DNA of 64,000 nucleotides from Zeugodacus cucurbitae (lineage: Eukaryota > Arthropoda > Insecta > Diptera > Tephritidae). The notes under the pieces were generated by a model, which ran no database searches, was not told the origin of the DNA, and saw only the letters and a program-made list of their open reading frames with translations. The first letter of the stretch is position 1; each line of letters opens with the position of its first letter. Shown piece after piece: positions 11,123 through 23,399 of the stretch. The stretch is from the NCBI RefSeq assembly GCF_028554725.1, contig NC_071669.1, forward strand, positions 56,453,001-56,517,000, read 5' to 3'. Position numbers and translations under genes: made by a program.

Positions 11123-14108
11123 ATGATTATACAGGAGCCCGTACAGGTAACACAATTTTTTTTAACTTTCAATTAAAGGTAAATAAAATATTTCTTATTT
11201 GTTTGCTCAAAAGGCCGCCATTTGGCATTGCCTCAATTTTTACGATTGCAAAGATGCAGTTTTCCTGTCGGAACGTCTCTGCTGTGAAGGTAAGCGATAG
11301 AGAAAAATTAACTATATTACCATGGTTTTTTATGTTTATAATTTTTTTAGTCGAGACAGATGAAACGATTTTTCTGCTAGCCACTAGCTACTACAGATCA
11401 AATCTGATACACCAAGCTTACTGGTTGCTAAAAGAGAAAGCACGACGTTCACCGTATTGTCGATTCTTGCAAGCGAAATGCGCTTACCAACTAAAGAAGT
11501 ATGCTGAGTCCGAGTGTGTGCTGGTCAACGGAGGTTTTGGTGACATCAAAAATCTGGAAGATATTGCGAAAGAATTTGGCGAAATTGCATGTTTTGTACT
11601 GCAGCTGATCGCACAGATATGTGTGAAAACCGAAAGAAGTAAAATGGCTGCAGAAGCACTACGCCGGGCACTAAAACTCAATCCATTTATGTGGCAAACA
11701 TTCGCCGATCTTTGTCACATGGGCGAATATGTTGACCCTGCTACCACGTTTCAAATTTCCAACACGGACATCTTCAATACATGCCAAGGCAGCGCAAATT
11801 CGAATTCAATGGTCTTGTGTGGTAACGGAGGACAAAATGTAATGCTAAATGAAAGCAGTAGTCAGTATTTAAGCAACATTGGCATAAATAATCCCACTTC
11901 GGATGTCCTAATAAATAATACCAATAATAGTTCAAATTACATACTTTGCACACCAGTTGAGCAACAATGGCAATCACAAGCACAGCCAAACATCATAACG
12001 CTCCAGAGTCTAATAACCCCAAATAATAATAGCAACAATTTAAACAACTCCATGTCCATGTTACGCGGTGTCAACACAGCAAATGTATCGGTTGGCAGTA
12101 GTTTACAAAACTCTGGCATGATGATGCTGGAGGATACACCAGTCGGTTATACCACCGGCAACACCAATGAGCATACTAGTTTGAATCCCATACAAAATTT
12201 CGACGTTGGAGCCGGTACTCCGTTTCGCCGCCAATTCAAATACCTCTCAGCAATCTCACCAACAACACCTAGCTTCGGTATTTTGCCAATGCATAGCCCA
12301 TGCGCTGGTGATTCCTCTTTTATCGGTACTGGTCATGCACAAACGAATATAAGCGTGTTGAATACACCTTCACCACAGACATTGATGGAGGCAAATCAGG
12401 AGCCCAAAATAATTGGCAAGAAAATGAAAAGTCATGTTAGTAGTCTTATAAATCGGAAAGAAGGTGGCACAACCACAAATAAACCTGCCGTTTTCACACA
12501 AACCGGTAATGTTACGCCACGCACACCCAATAATCAAGGCGGTGTTTCGTCAGGTACGTTCACATTTATATGGAAAACATGCTTAGCATACTGAAGTGCG
12601 TTCTCCGCATTTTATTTCCAGGTTCACTTATACCCAACGCAGCCGTAAGACGCAGTTCTCGCTTGTTTAGTAACAGTGCCTATTCCGTAAAAGAAAACAA
12701 CAAATCTCCGAATATTACTAGCAACAAGTTTGCACTGCCACGCTCTCCACCGCGGAAAACCAAGACGCGCATGCCCAAGATTTCTTTAAATAACGAACTG
12801 ATCGAAGATAAAAGTATTAACATTAATGCGGACAAACTGAATGAGAAGAACGCACGTAAGGACAAAGAAAAGGTTGAGACAATAACATCAGCCACTGGTC
12901 ACAATCGTTCCATCGAAGACACCAAAGTCTTACTGAATAACAGTTTGAATAATGCACAAACGATGGCACACCATGTGCTCACGCTGAAGAAACAATCGGC
13001 CGATGGTTTGATGACATTGCTAAAAGATTTGGGTGAAGGTTTTAAACTCCTCACAGTTTATCAGTGTAAAGCAGCGATTAAACATTTTGAAACGAAAATA
13101 CCAAAGCATCACTTGTGCTCGAGTTGGGTACAGTCACTCATTGGTTTGGCTCACTACGAACTGCGCGCATATGAATCTGCGATTTCTGTATTTAAAGACA
13201 TACACGAAACTGAACCACATCGTTTGGAATATATGGAGATATACTCATCGTCACTTTGGCATTTGCAGAAGGAAGTCGATTTATCGGCACTAGCACAGGA
13301 TCTAATAAATCAAGATAAGACATCACCGATCACTTGGTGTGTAGCTGGGAACTGCTTCTCATTGCATAAAGAGCACGAGACGGCAATTAAGTTCTTCAAG
13401 CGGGCCGTGCAGGTGGATCCCGATTTTGTTTACAGTTACACGCTACTTGGCCATGAACTCGTGTTAACCGAAGAATTAGATAAGGCCGCCGACTATTTCC
13501 ATGCCGCTGTTGCACGCGATCCGCGTCACTACAACGCGTGGTTCGGCATGGGCACTATCTATTCGAAACAGGAAAAATACGAGTTGGCTGAATTGTATTA
13601 CATCAAGGCATTAAAGATCAATCCGCAAAATTCGGTCATTCTAGTGCACATTGGTGCCATGCAATATTTTATGCAGAAAAAGGAGCAAGCGCTGCAAACA
13701 CTCAACACGGCCGCAATGTTGGATCCCAAAAATCCATTAGCACGTTTCCATCGTGGCTCGATTTACTTCTCATTGGGAAAGCATCAAGAGGCATTGCGTG
13801 AACTCGAGGAATTGAAGGAGGTGGTGCCAAAGGAGTCGGTAGTATTCTATTTAATTGGAAAAATACATAAAACGCTAGGTAATGTGGATTCAGCACTTAT
13901 GCACTTCAGCTGGGCCACCGATCTGGATCCGAAGGGTGCAAATAACCAATTAAGAGATGCTTTCGATTCTGCCGTTGTACCGATGTTCAGTCCCGCCAGA
14001 AATGATCAGAGCGTAGATGCAGATCAGGATCCAGAACCGACATCAGATCGTTCGGATGACTCAACGCAGGCACAACAAGACATAAATTATGACAGTGATG
14101 CTTATTGA
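11123..14108 (+). CDS. Cdc27: Cell division cycle 27 (APC3), TPR subunit of the anaphase-promoting complex
   Basis: Four exons: 11123-11146, 11214-11289, 11351-12553, 12622-14108; 2790 nt, 929 residues, with consistent phases. The N-terminus (MIIQEPVQ|AAIW) and the following helical block with LATSYYRS and AKCAYQL match the APC3 dimerisation TPRs. The middle, about residues 190-500, is low complexity and rich in N, S, T and Q, with proline-directed Ser/Thr sites. The C-terminal half, from about 580, holds serial TPRs with the canonical W/G/Y/A/P pattern (AIKFFKRAVQVDPDFVYSY, YIKALKINPQNS, RGSIYFSLGKHQEALREL). Family knowledge: APC3 is a scaffold that binds the C-terminal IR tails of Cdc20/Cdh1 and APC10, driving ubiquitination of cyclin B and securin; its disordered loop is phosphorylated by Cdk1. 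The first coding exon is only 8 codons. The 3' end faces the 15642-16755 gene. Confidence 0.93.
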
Positions 14109-15641
14109 ATTGCTACATTTGAGTGATTTATATCTTCTTCTCCACTGCACTTACGTGCTTGAAGCGTATTCAAAACAAAGGTGTAACCAATTGATTTGTT
14201 AATGCTTTTTGTGTGTGTGTAATATTAAGTGAGTGCTTCTTCGGTTAAACCACTGACCGATCAAACAAACCAACGTGAAAAAAGACGAAAAATAAAACAA
14301 AAAATTTAATTGAAAATTGTCCCCTGGCATAATACATATACAAATATGCAACTAAATTTAAAATTTGCTAATCGAAAGTAAGCTAGTTTAAAGTCAAGCC
14401 GAGCAAGAAATACATACATACATAATTGTGAATTTAATTGTTTATATATATACATACATACATACATTCATCATGAATTGGCCGAATTTCCAGTTAAGTT
14501 GTATATTCAACGCTTTTTTTAATAACCACATACTACAATTGGCTGGGGTCTGATTCACTAAATAACTCATTATTTTTAACAAACATAAATCCAAACAATG
14601 AGTTATAGTCAAGTCTAATATCGAAATGAAGGCGTAGGTAATATTATCCGAATATGTATTCCTAGGCACGTTAATGCAAATTAAAATTAAAAAAAAAAAT
14701 TAATAATTTTATTTCGTATCTCTAACAGCATACTTAATAATATGCAATATTAGTTTACTAAACTTGGTCAATTCTTGAAAAGAATTTGTAAATATTTCTA
14801 GTTTACAATTTACATATTTAAAACAAATATTTATGTTTTGCAGCTAATAATTATGAAATACGATAACCAAATCATCGCCACTGATGGGGTCATTACATTT
14901 AGTACATAATTGCTAATAACAATTTGGTTAAATAACCTCTTTTTAACGTTATTAAGTTAATTTAATTGTGTGAAACGCCGATATATGGGGACTGGAAATG
15001 TTTGAAATGAAATAAATATTATAATAAATAAGGTGGAATCGAAGTGGGGCGGTTAGCAAAATAAATTTCATGAAATAATTAATGGCATATATGCAAATCA
15101 ATAAATACCTACTGATGTAATGTGGAAAATAACTCTTTATATATTCGTAGTATTAGTTTTTCTCAACAATTTCAAACTAAACTGAAGAATTGTAAATACA
15201 ATCATGATAGCTCATTAACATTTCAAACACAAAAACAAAAATATTAACAGTTCTAACGTAACCAAAGGTGTAATATACGGTACATATTTGTATGTAGATG
15301 CTTTAATCGAAGTTAAGTAACCACAAAGAGTTTGTGGAGAACCACGTATAATAGCTATCAAGCACATTTCCACGGCTTTCAGGTCTCGTCACCATTTTTT
15401 CGCCTTCGTGAGAATTTCACAAAATAATTTGGAGAATATTTCAGCTTTCCTTGCTTAAACATCCAATAAACATAATTAAGGAAGAACTATTTACACATAA
15501 AGTCCAACACTGTCTTATAAAACTGAATCTTAAGATAGAACACTGCACATGCATAAATAGTGCGCGTAACTCTCTTCATAATGATACATTTTTTATTTAT
15601 TTATATAAGCATTACAAATTACTGTTGTTTCATTTATTTAA
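14109..15641. other. convergent intergenic: Cdc27 3' UTR and downstream flank
   Basis: 1.5 kb of AT-rich, non-coding sequence between convergent genes, with a (CATA)n microsatellite at about 14412-14466. A TTTATT at 15592-15597 is an AATAAA on the minus strand, 45 bp past the stop of the minus-strand gene, and is a plausible poly(A) signal for it. No other feature is visible. Confidence 0.4.
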
Positions 15642-16755
15642 TCATTCATTTGTAACTGTATCATTTTGTTGATTTGCTTCTGGTTGAAAAGCAAAAATGA
15701 CTTTCTGTAAAGTCTCTGTATCCAACTTCATTATCTTCTCAATCAAACTATGCAAATAATCAAATTCTATATTTAACACAAATGCCAATGTTTGTAAATG
15801 TAAACGACTCATACGGAATATAACTTTATCCAATTTCAAAACATCGCGTATATCATCACATCCAAACAGTTCTCTCAGAGAATCTGACAGAGAAATCGTG
15901 GAAGTGGATGAATCAAAATCAAGTGATTGTGTTAAGTCTGGCGTGGGAAAGTGCATTGCTGGTTGAATGTTTGCGTCCAACGCTGCAAAAGACTGCAATT
16001 GTTGTTGGTTAATAAAACTGTTGTTGTAGTTTTGATTAACAAAATGATTTGGATACATTGGCGGTAATAGCGAGTCTTTGGTTGTTTGAAGATAATTTGT
16101 TGGCATATTAGTGTTGTGGCAATAAAAATCATTATTCAGCCTTGTCTGGGCATTTGCAACTTGCATCAATGGATTTCTTATGGGATTAAAGTAATTGTCA
16201 ATTGATATGAAAGGTGCTTTAACTTCAAACTCATTTGAAATAGCTGCGGTGCGCATTTTTTTGTTTTGTCGGTTGATTTTAGACCGACTAGTTCCTCTTT
16301 TTCTGCCTCTTCTTGTAGTTGATGAAGATGGCGCTGCTGTACATCTAAATTTAAATTGAAATTTTATTGTATGAATTCGTAGTGTATTGTAGAACTAAAA
16401 GATGTGCCATTTATTTATTCCCTTACCGTTTATTATTCTGAGACCGCATTGTAGCTTTGTTTTCTTCTGTTGTGTTACTATTATTTGTATTTACTTCTTG
16501 TACCTTAGCGTTAGTTTTTGAACTTTTGTTCCATGTATCTTTCTTAACATCTATGCTTTGACCGTCACTTATACTGTTAGACAACTGAGGCAAGCTAAAT
16601 TCATTAGAGTTACTTCCGTTATCCGTTTTTCGCTCAAAATTTTGAATATGTTGTTTAGCATTCCGATCGTCAGTAATTGAATTGCTACTTTTGTCCAAAC
16701 GTTCAGCTTTATTCCTAACATCTCTATATTTCATAAGTCGTTGTGAGCGCCGCAT
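15642..16755 (-). CDS. unrecognised basic, Asn/Gln-rich protein, 343 residues
   Basis: Two exons: 16755-16427 and 16344-15642 (CG|A across an 82-bp intron); 1032 nt, 343 residues. The start ATG opens a strongly basic N-terminus (MRRSQRLMKYRDVRNK), followed by a Ser/Asn-rich region. Just after the splice is a compact basic patch (TTRRGRKRGTSRSKINRQNKK) that looks like a bipartite nuclear signal or AT-hook-like segment. A Asn/Gln/Pro-rich middle precedes a helical C-terminus (about residues 255-330: LRELFGCDDIRDVLKLDKV, then LHSLIEKIMKLDTETLQKV). I do not recognise a family. The layout (basic disordered N-terminus, short helical C-terminal domain) would fit a fast-evolving chromatin or kinetochore-type protein, but that is only a guess. 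It is divergent from the Neosin-like gene, 361 bp apart. Confidence 0.8.
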
Positions 16756-17116
16756 TTAAAGTAAGTAATATTTATCCTTAATTTTAATATTAGTGTACTT
16801 GAACTGCAAATGTGAGTATTTTTACGACGTAAAGTATGCACATTGCACAACTTTTGAATGACATTTATAAAATGTTAAAAACATTTTCCAACTGTAACAG
16901 TTCATTGATATTTTTCGGCACCGAAATATATACACAATCGATTTGAAAGATATTTGCTAATTTTCTTTGCTATTGTGAATTACTGATATCGAAATACACT
17001 AATCGATATATTCCTCATCCGATAAATTTATATTACAAATAAATATCGTTTATACCTAATTGACATTGTTATTTTTGCTCGAACTGAAATAAGTTTTATT
17101 ATAGTTGTTCAAAGAA
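16756..17116. promoter_or_regulatory. 361-bp bidirectional promoter region with DRE-like site
   Basis: The space between two divergent start codons. It contains ATCGATA at 17002-17008 (context AATCGATATA), one base short of the DREF element TATCGATA, and further 'atcga' words at about 16937 and 16988. Clustered DRE-like words are typical of TATA-less housekeeping promoters in flies. Function is inferred. Confidence 0.4.
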
Positions 17117-18355
17117 ATGGCGGAGAACGATAATAAACAAAATTCGAATGCAAATTTACAAATAATACGTGATCCTAATTTAGCAAAAAATCGAATATTT
17201 GTTGGTAATCTACCAACGTGCACTCGTGAAGAATTGGAAAGTATATGCCATCCTTATGGCAAAGTACTAGGATCACTGGTGCAAAAAAATTTCGGTTTCG
17301 TACAATTCGAAACTGAGGAAATAGCGAATAAAGTCGCTTCATCACTATCCAAATCGATATTTAAAGGCAATATAATTACTGTGAGGAACGCTGCATCCAA
17401 GCAAGCTACTAAGCGGCAAGCGACTGATAACGTAGCAACTGCATCAAATATAAATACCGGCTACTTTGGTGGCCCAGAATCGATTGCTGTAAACAGTGCA
17501 CAAAATATGAATCCAGATTACAATGATTGTGAAATTATTGTAATTGATCGACGAAATACGTAAGTTGAGTGATAAACTTTTAGTTCATTGGCAATAAAAA
17601 GTATTTTTTTTTACAATTATAGAAAGTATGCCGAGTATATAGAACAGCGGCTCAAAGAAATTAATTTAAGAGTGGATGTGCTGTTTCCGAATGAAGATGT
17701 GCCACTCGGCAAAGTTCTAATAAATATCTCGTCTCGTGGCTGTCTATATGCTATATTGATAACTCCACAGCATGAAGAACATAATAGCATCACAGTGAAC
17801 ATATTGTATGGCCAGCCAGCAGAACACCGAAATATGCCCGTAGATGATGCAATAATGTTGATATCAAAAGACTTTCGCCAAAAAATGGCTAATGATGTTA
17901 TGAAAAAAACAGCATTTCCTTTAACTCTACCAAAAGCCTTACCAGTGGTAAACATGTGTAATCCTATGCAAGACGAACGCCACCCAAGTGCCATTCAAAC
18001 GCTTTTAAATTTACTTTCTGATAATATGTCGCTTACTGTGCTTCAATACGATCGAATAATAAAATATCTTCAAGAACGTCGTGAACATCAAGTGAAAATA
18101 GAACTTGGAGATGCAGCAGATATAGCAACTAAAGTACCCGATCCTGAAATCGAATTACAGAAGAGGATACTTGATATTATGAATAAACCATCGGTAGCAG
18201 AAACACATTATAATTTACTATATCCCACGTTAGAAGCAGTAAGATCCGATTACAGAGCTATGGAACTGTTAAAAGATGTCCGCGTACAGAAGGCTCTCGA
18301 ATCGTTAATGGATTCAAGTCTGGTTGGAACTGTAGAAAACTACATGAAATTTTAA
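17117..18355 (+). CDS. Neos: Neosin/NCOA5-like RRM protein
   Basis: Two exons: 17117-17559 and 17623-18355 (AC|A across a 63-bp intron); 1176 nt, 391 residues. The ATG in the context GAAATGG is the first in frame. Residues about 24-97 form an RRM: RNP2 is RIFVGNLP and RNP1 is NFGFVQFE, with the aromatic positions intact. After an Ala/Asn linker comes an anticodon-binding-domain-like fold: YAEYIEQRLKEINLRVDVLF, a conserved SRGCLYAILITPQHEEHNS block, and ILYGQPAEHRNMPVDDAI. This arrangement is that of NCOA5/CIA, a nuclear receptor coactivator, and its fly homologue Neosin. The C-terminal 150 residues are helical. The symbol comes from recalled homology and a recalled gene order (Cdc27, mRpL50 and Neos lie together in Drosophila). 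It converges on mRpL50. Confidence 0.82.
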
Positions 18356-18378
18356 TATATAATAATGTAAATTTAAGT

Positions 18379-18390
18379 TTTATTAATAAA
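18379..18390. terminator. palindromic poly(A) signal usable on both strands
   Basis: TTTATTAATAAA is a perfect 12-bp palindrome lying between the convergent Neosin-like and mL50 stop codons. AATAAA on the plus strand (18385-18390) is 30 bp after the Neosin-like stop. AATAAA on the minus strand (plus 18379-18384) is 55 bp after the mL50 stop. No other AATAAA was seen in this 84-bp gap. Confidence 0.65.
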
Positions 18391-18439
18391 CAAACAAACA
18401 AATGTACAATAACAAATTTGCTTGATTAAAATAACGGTC

Positions 18440-19207
18440 TTAAGGCCAGGAACGCTTTGCATTATATCCTTCATATTTGCCGCGATACTTTAAACCCGTG
18501 ACAAGTGTAGAACTCTTTGGGAATGCAGTCTGACCATTAAACTTTGTATCGGTGTCTGGATTAAAGCGTACATAATCATATTGTATATGCAAATTTTCAG
18601 GAAGTTTGGCATTCCTAAGTGCATCATAAGGTACTGTGGTGTTCACAGAGGTCTCGTAAAATTTGACTATATCACCTGTAAATAATATTTATCTTTTATG
18701 TAAATAAGAATTTGAGTAAATCGAAATTTTTAGTTTTACCTATGCTTTGCAATTCATGGACCTGTGAATTCGGCACACTATGTTGAAAGTCTTGAAAGCA
18801 GGCATTTAAAACTTTAAATTTTTCCTCCAAATTCTCCAACTTGTAATCGTTTGCGAAGGATATTTTTAGATTGTTACATATTGAACGTACGGTGTCAGCG
18901 ACATTTTGTGGTGGATTATAAGGCTTCTGTGACCGCAAAAACCTGAGCAAAATTATTACATTAATATTTTTTATAGATATTATACTATATTATGAGTACC
19001 CTTTGCAGGCCAAAGACTTTCCCACATCGGTGACATTTCGTTGCGCTTGTGCATGTGATTTTTTAGTTGCCGCCGTGGAATAAGCGGATGTTATGTGCCA
19101 TGTTTTCTGTTAGATATTTATTTATTATTTGATTACAATCTTGGAATATTTAATTGAAAACTTACATTTTTAATTATTGAAAATTGCACACCTTTATATA
19201 AACTCAT
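18440..19207 (-). CDS. mRpL50: mitochondrial large ribosomal subunit protein mL50
   Basis: Four exons (minus): 19207-19166, 19106-19000, 18942-18740, 18675-18440; 588 nt, 195 residues, phases consistent. Residues 1-50 are basic and hydroxyl-rich with few acids, fitting a mitochondrial targeting peptide. The mature part carries the mL50 hallmarks: LRSQKPYNPP near the start (compare the family SRPYTPPE), a helix ending in VPNSQVHEL (family VPNSxLHxM), then IVKFYETSV and LRNAKLPENLHIQYDY (family LPPNLKI). Family knowledge: mL50 is a metazoan-specific protein of the mitoribosomal 39S subunit, in the matrix. It is tail-to-tail with the Neosin-like gene, 84 bp apart. Confidence 0.9.
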
Positions 19208-22200
19208 CTTGATGTTTCCCTATGCCGTAGCAGATGTGATTAATTCTGCTTCTTTAATAAAAATTAGATCACAGTAGCATTATTAGCAAGTCGAAACAAC
19301 CAACTAGACAAAAAATATATATTTATAAATATAAGAATTTGTTTAATATACCTTTTATCTTCTATTTCAGCAAATGAAATAATAAAATTATATATATCCA
19401 GATTTTTGTGATTTTTTTGGCACAAATTTCTACGGGAACTTTCAAAAATAATCGAAACCTTTTATTAATCATTTTATCGCTCCGATAAATTAGGCATATA
19501 TTTTTGCCAAGATTATCATCTCTAGTTCCAAAACTGTTGAACTTGACAGCGAAACGCCGATTGAACGGCTTCACAAAATAGAAGAAAGCACAGTGTAGAA
19601 GATTTGGAATGGTTTCAGTTCGATATAGATTAATAGTAATTGTAATTCTAAACGTGGACTAATTGTGATAAAATAATATTTGTGCAAATATTAAAACTAA
19701 ACATTTCGTTTGTAAAATTAATTTTGCACCAGTGAAAGATTTTGCAGCAACTACGTTTGGCGAGACCACCATATAATCGGTGCTTGTAACAACGTATGTT
19801 AAAGTGAATACGATGGCTAATATGTGAGAAAAGTGAGAGGAAATCAATTATCCCACCCCCTCGACGCAGTGTCGTGTTTTCTTGGCGTCAAAACAATTTA
19901 ACTGATTTTTTAATGTTAATTCAAAGTAATTTAATGATATTATTATAAATTGAAAAGAAAATGTCTTTACTAAAAAACTAATGATTTTGAGAGATTTTTT
20001 GAATTTTTGTAAAGTATCTCTATGAAAACTACATGTTTAAAATGAGATTAATCATCATATTGTGAAATAGAGGCAACAAAAAACATTTTATTAAAATAAA
20101 TCATTAAGAAGTGTTACTAATAGTTATGAAATGTTTAACATTCATTATGAATTTATTTGAGTCGAGTACTTTAACCTAGAACTAATTCAAATGCAGACAT
20201 TTAAGTAAAACAAAATACATCCCTGACTGTTTTTACCAAGAATTGGCTTTTTCTCTTATAATCGCCATTTTCGATTCCACAGTCGCAAATGTCATGTCGT
20301 CGTTACCGTCAGCAATTCGATTTGATTTTGGTTGGTAGTGTTCGGTATTCGTATATTTAATGGAAATTTTGTTTAAAAAAATCGGTTTATAAATCATCAC
20401 GTTCAAAACAAAGTGTAAGAGAGGTTTAAATAAATAATTAGTGTATTGCGAGACATAAAATGTAACGAACGGATAAATCTTCAAAAGACTTGAAAATATC
20501 GATTGGTCTTTAATAAAAAAAAAGCATAAAGAGTGCGAATGGAAAGTGGAGCAAAAGTGTACCATATGCATGTGTGCATACTCCTCATATATGAAAGAGA
20601 TTGTGTGTATAAGTAGATGCGTGAAGTGTGGATTACTCTTTATGTGTGCTAATAGGAGAATTTGAAAAGGGAAGAACGGAAGAAGTAAGCGGGAGAAATA
20701 AGTGAATTGTGAGAAAGTGTACAAAAAAGTAAATACCAATTGATTTGCATAGAAATTGCTGAAAGCCAGCCACTATGAATGCTTTAATTTTTTAAAAGTT
20801 TGTGTTGAATTAGTTTATACCATTATGCTTAAAATATTATTTTGACTTAAGAAGTGTTTTGTAAAGTTTGACCAACGGATTGCTTATATTAAGCGCCTGT
20901 AGCATTTTTATTTTAACATCTTAACGTTGTGTGTAAATACATATGTACATAAAAGATTTATTTAGAAGATTTCTTTTAAAAGTAATACAAAAGTTATTCA
21001 GTATTACAGAAGAAAAAAACCGATGCAACAACAATTTATATGCATTCAAAATAGTCGAAGTAAACGAATGGAAAAACAACAGTAATAAAAACAAGTATTT
21101 GATTAAATTAAAAAGAGTGTAAAATGCGAAAAATACCAGCAAGGATGCAAGATAGAGCAGACGCTTGGGAGTATTAAAAATCAAAAAGAGCCGAAGAGAA
21201 ACTAAGTTGCCTCAATATTTTTTGTTGCTGTTGTCTTTTGTTGCACTCGCAGCTGCAATTGTTTCTCTGGTCGCCTCTCATCGAAGCAAATTCGAATAGA
21301 GTTAATATTGGCTAATCCACCGCCCCAACGCGGGTATTTTAGTAACAATAGGATGCCGTTTCCATATTTTGAAAATACGTTAAAAGAAGCCAATAGATAT
21401 GGTCAAGTACTTAATACTTTAGAAGTAATTTTCCGTAATAATTCGAATTCTCATTATGAGAATCAAAGAGTTTTGAGATAATGCATTTCTAATCCACAAT
21501 TTCCAAAAGAATTAATTTCAATAATGCCATATCACAATATACATAAGTCATAACGGCTATAAATTTTTGGTAAAGTTAATGAAATTAAATTTCAATTTTG
21601 CTCTCCTGATATCACTGAATATTTTTTCAAATATTGTTTTGAATATGAAAAATTATATTAGATATTTGTATAAATAAAAAAAAATATATTTTTTTTTTAC
21701 AATGCGGTGATCATTTTAACCTGTTATCTGTCTAAATAATTTGAGTCATAAATTAGCCATAGTTTGTTTGTGTACTTGTATAAATATATACGTATACATA
21801 TATAACGTAAAATATTCAGTTACAAACTTGCGTATTTCTATTACTACATTTTATATAAGTTCGTACATAATTTAATTTCTAGTTTAAATAGTGCTTCGCA
21901 TAGCTAAGATGAAAAGTAAGATTATAGGGCCAATGTTTGATTTAAGAGGGTCTATGAGATAACGTCTACTAACATTCGGTGGGTTATTGGAATGTGGGCT
22001 CTGACTCGACAAAGTATCTGAGGTCAACCGCTATGTGTCGGCTTTTAAAAATACTGTAGTTGTAAAGAGAACAACAAACGCCGCGTCACACGCTCTTCAG
22101 ATACTCTTTTTCTTTCGAACCATATATAGAAAAAAAAAAAAACAATGTTAATTTCAGTAATCTCTTACATGCGCTCTTTCTCTACTATACCTTTTAAATG

Positions 22201-23399
22201 TTGCAATTCATAATTATCATATTGGCGTGTATTATATGCACAATTAACAATTTGTGATTTTTGTTTTTGTAGAAAAATATAAGAAAACAGTTTATTCGCT
22301 AGTTTTGACTACTTTTGACTTGTAAAATCGAAAATACTGAAAAGAAATGCAACCCTGCTAGTTGTTGTTGTTGTCTCTTTTCATCTCCGATTCGGTTCAT
22401 TTCCATTCCGAAGTAGAAATAGAAGCAAAAGTAAAAAAGGCAAAATTTCCATTGTGTATAGACGACTTGCAGCACTTGTATGTCGTTTATTCGTTGGTTA
22501 ACATTTTTTCTTGTTCGCTATCGCTGTGGTCAATAATATTTCAAGTGAGGAAGAGATTTTAAAATAAATAATTTTGCAAATCGGTATAATACGTGAAAAA
22601 TAAATATAAAAATTTGTAAAAAAAAATCAACAAAATTATCAACATGAGTAATAAGTTGACTGTATAGTTTCAAGGTGTTATTTTAATATATAAATTGTTT
22701 GTTGTATTGAAAGTATACACTACTCTTACAATAACTCAAAAGTAAAAAAAGATTTCATATTAACATACGCACGCATATATGTATGAATGTATGTGTGTAT
22801 GTAAGTATGTAAAGAGGAAAATTGCACATCTGTTCATTAGATGCATTAACAGTGAAACAAATTGCAATCAAAGTAACAATATTAGTGAAAGCATAAAAAA
22901 ATTTCAATAAATGTTAATTCAATATTCCTTAATAATTTTTATTCACCAGGTTGCATATAAACAAAACATAAAAAATTCCAAATTTTATTAAACTCATACA
23001 AAGTATAAATCATACGCATCCATAAGAATAATAATTGAAGAAAAATGTCTACACAAAATATCTGAGCATGCAGTGGAAAATTTAATAAACTACATACATT
23101 ACCTACCTATTATTTTTTATATTTTGTCTACATCAACATCAACGATTAACGAAAAACCAGCAACACAAACGGTGAACCACAAGCAAAGCAACCAGTCATT
23201 CAGCCAACGACCATCGACTTTCATCGCAATTCGCTCTCTTCTCATTATGTTGCGTCGCAACAAAGCAACAAAAATCTGAGGGGCATCGGTATTAGTCGGT
23301 GACTGTTGTGTCGGAAACAGTAGTAGCAGTGTTGGTTGCTGCTGCTACTACCCTTCATCATCAACAGTGAACAGTGAAGAAAACAGAGAAAAAATATAT
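19208..23399. other. 4.2-kb AT-rich region upstream of MED13
   Basis: No credible coding sequence is present. The ORFs here are AT-rich chance frames with hydrophobic, poly-T-derived composition. It should hold the mL50 promoter near 19210-19300 and distal control DNA for MED13. A (TATG)n microsatellite is at about 22776-22812. No transposon ends were recognised. Confidence 0.4.

Noticed and set aside
20233..20739. 168-codon minus-strand ORF upstream of MED13
   Set aside because: It has Phe/Tyr/His-rich AT-driven composition, no motif, and lies in non-coding DNA.
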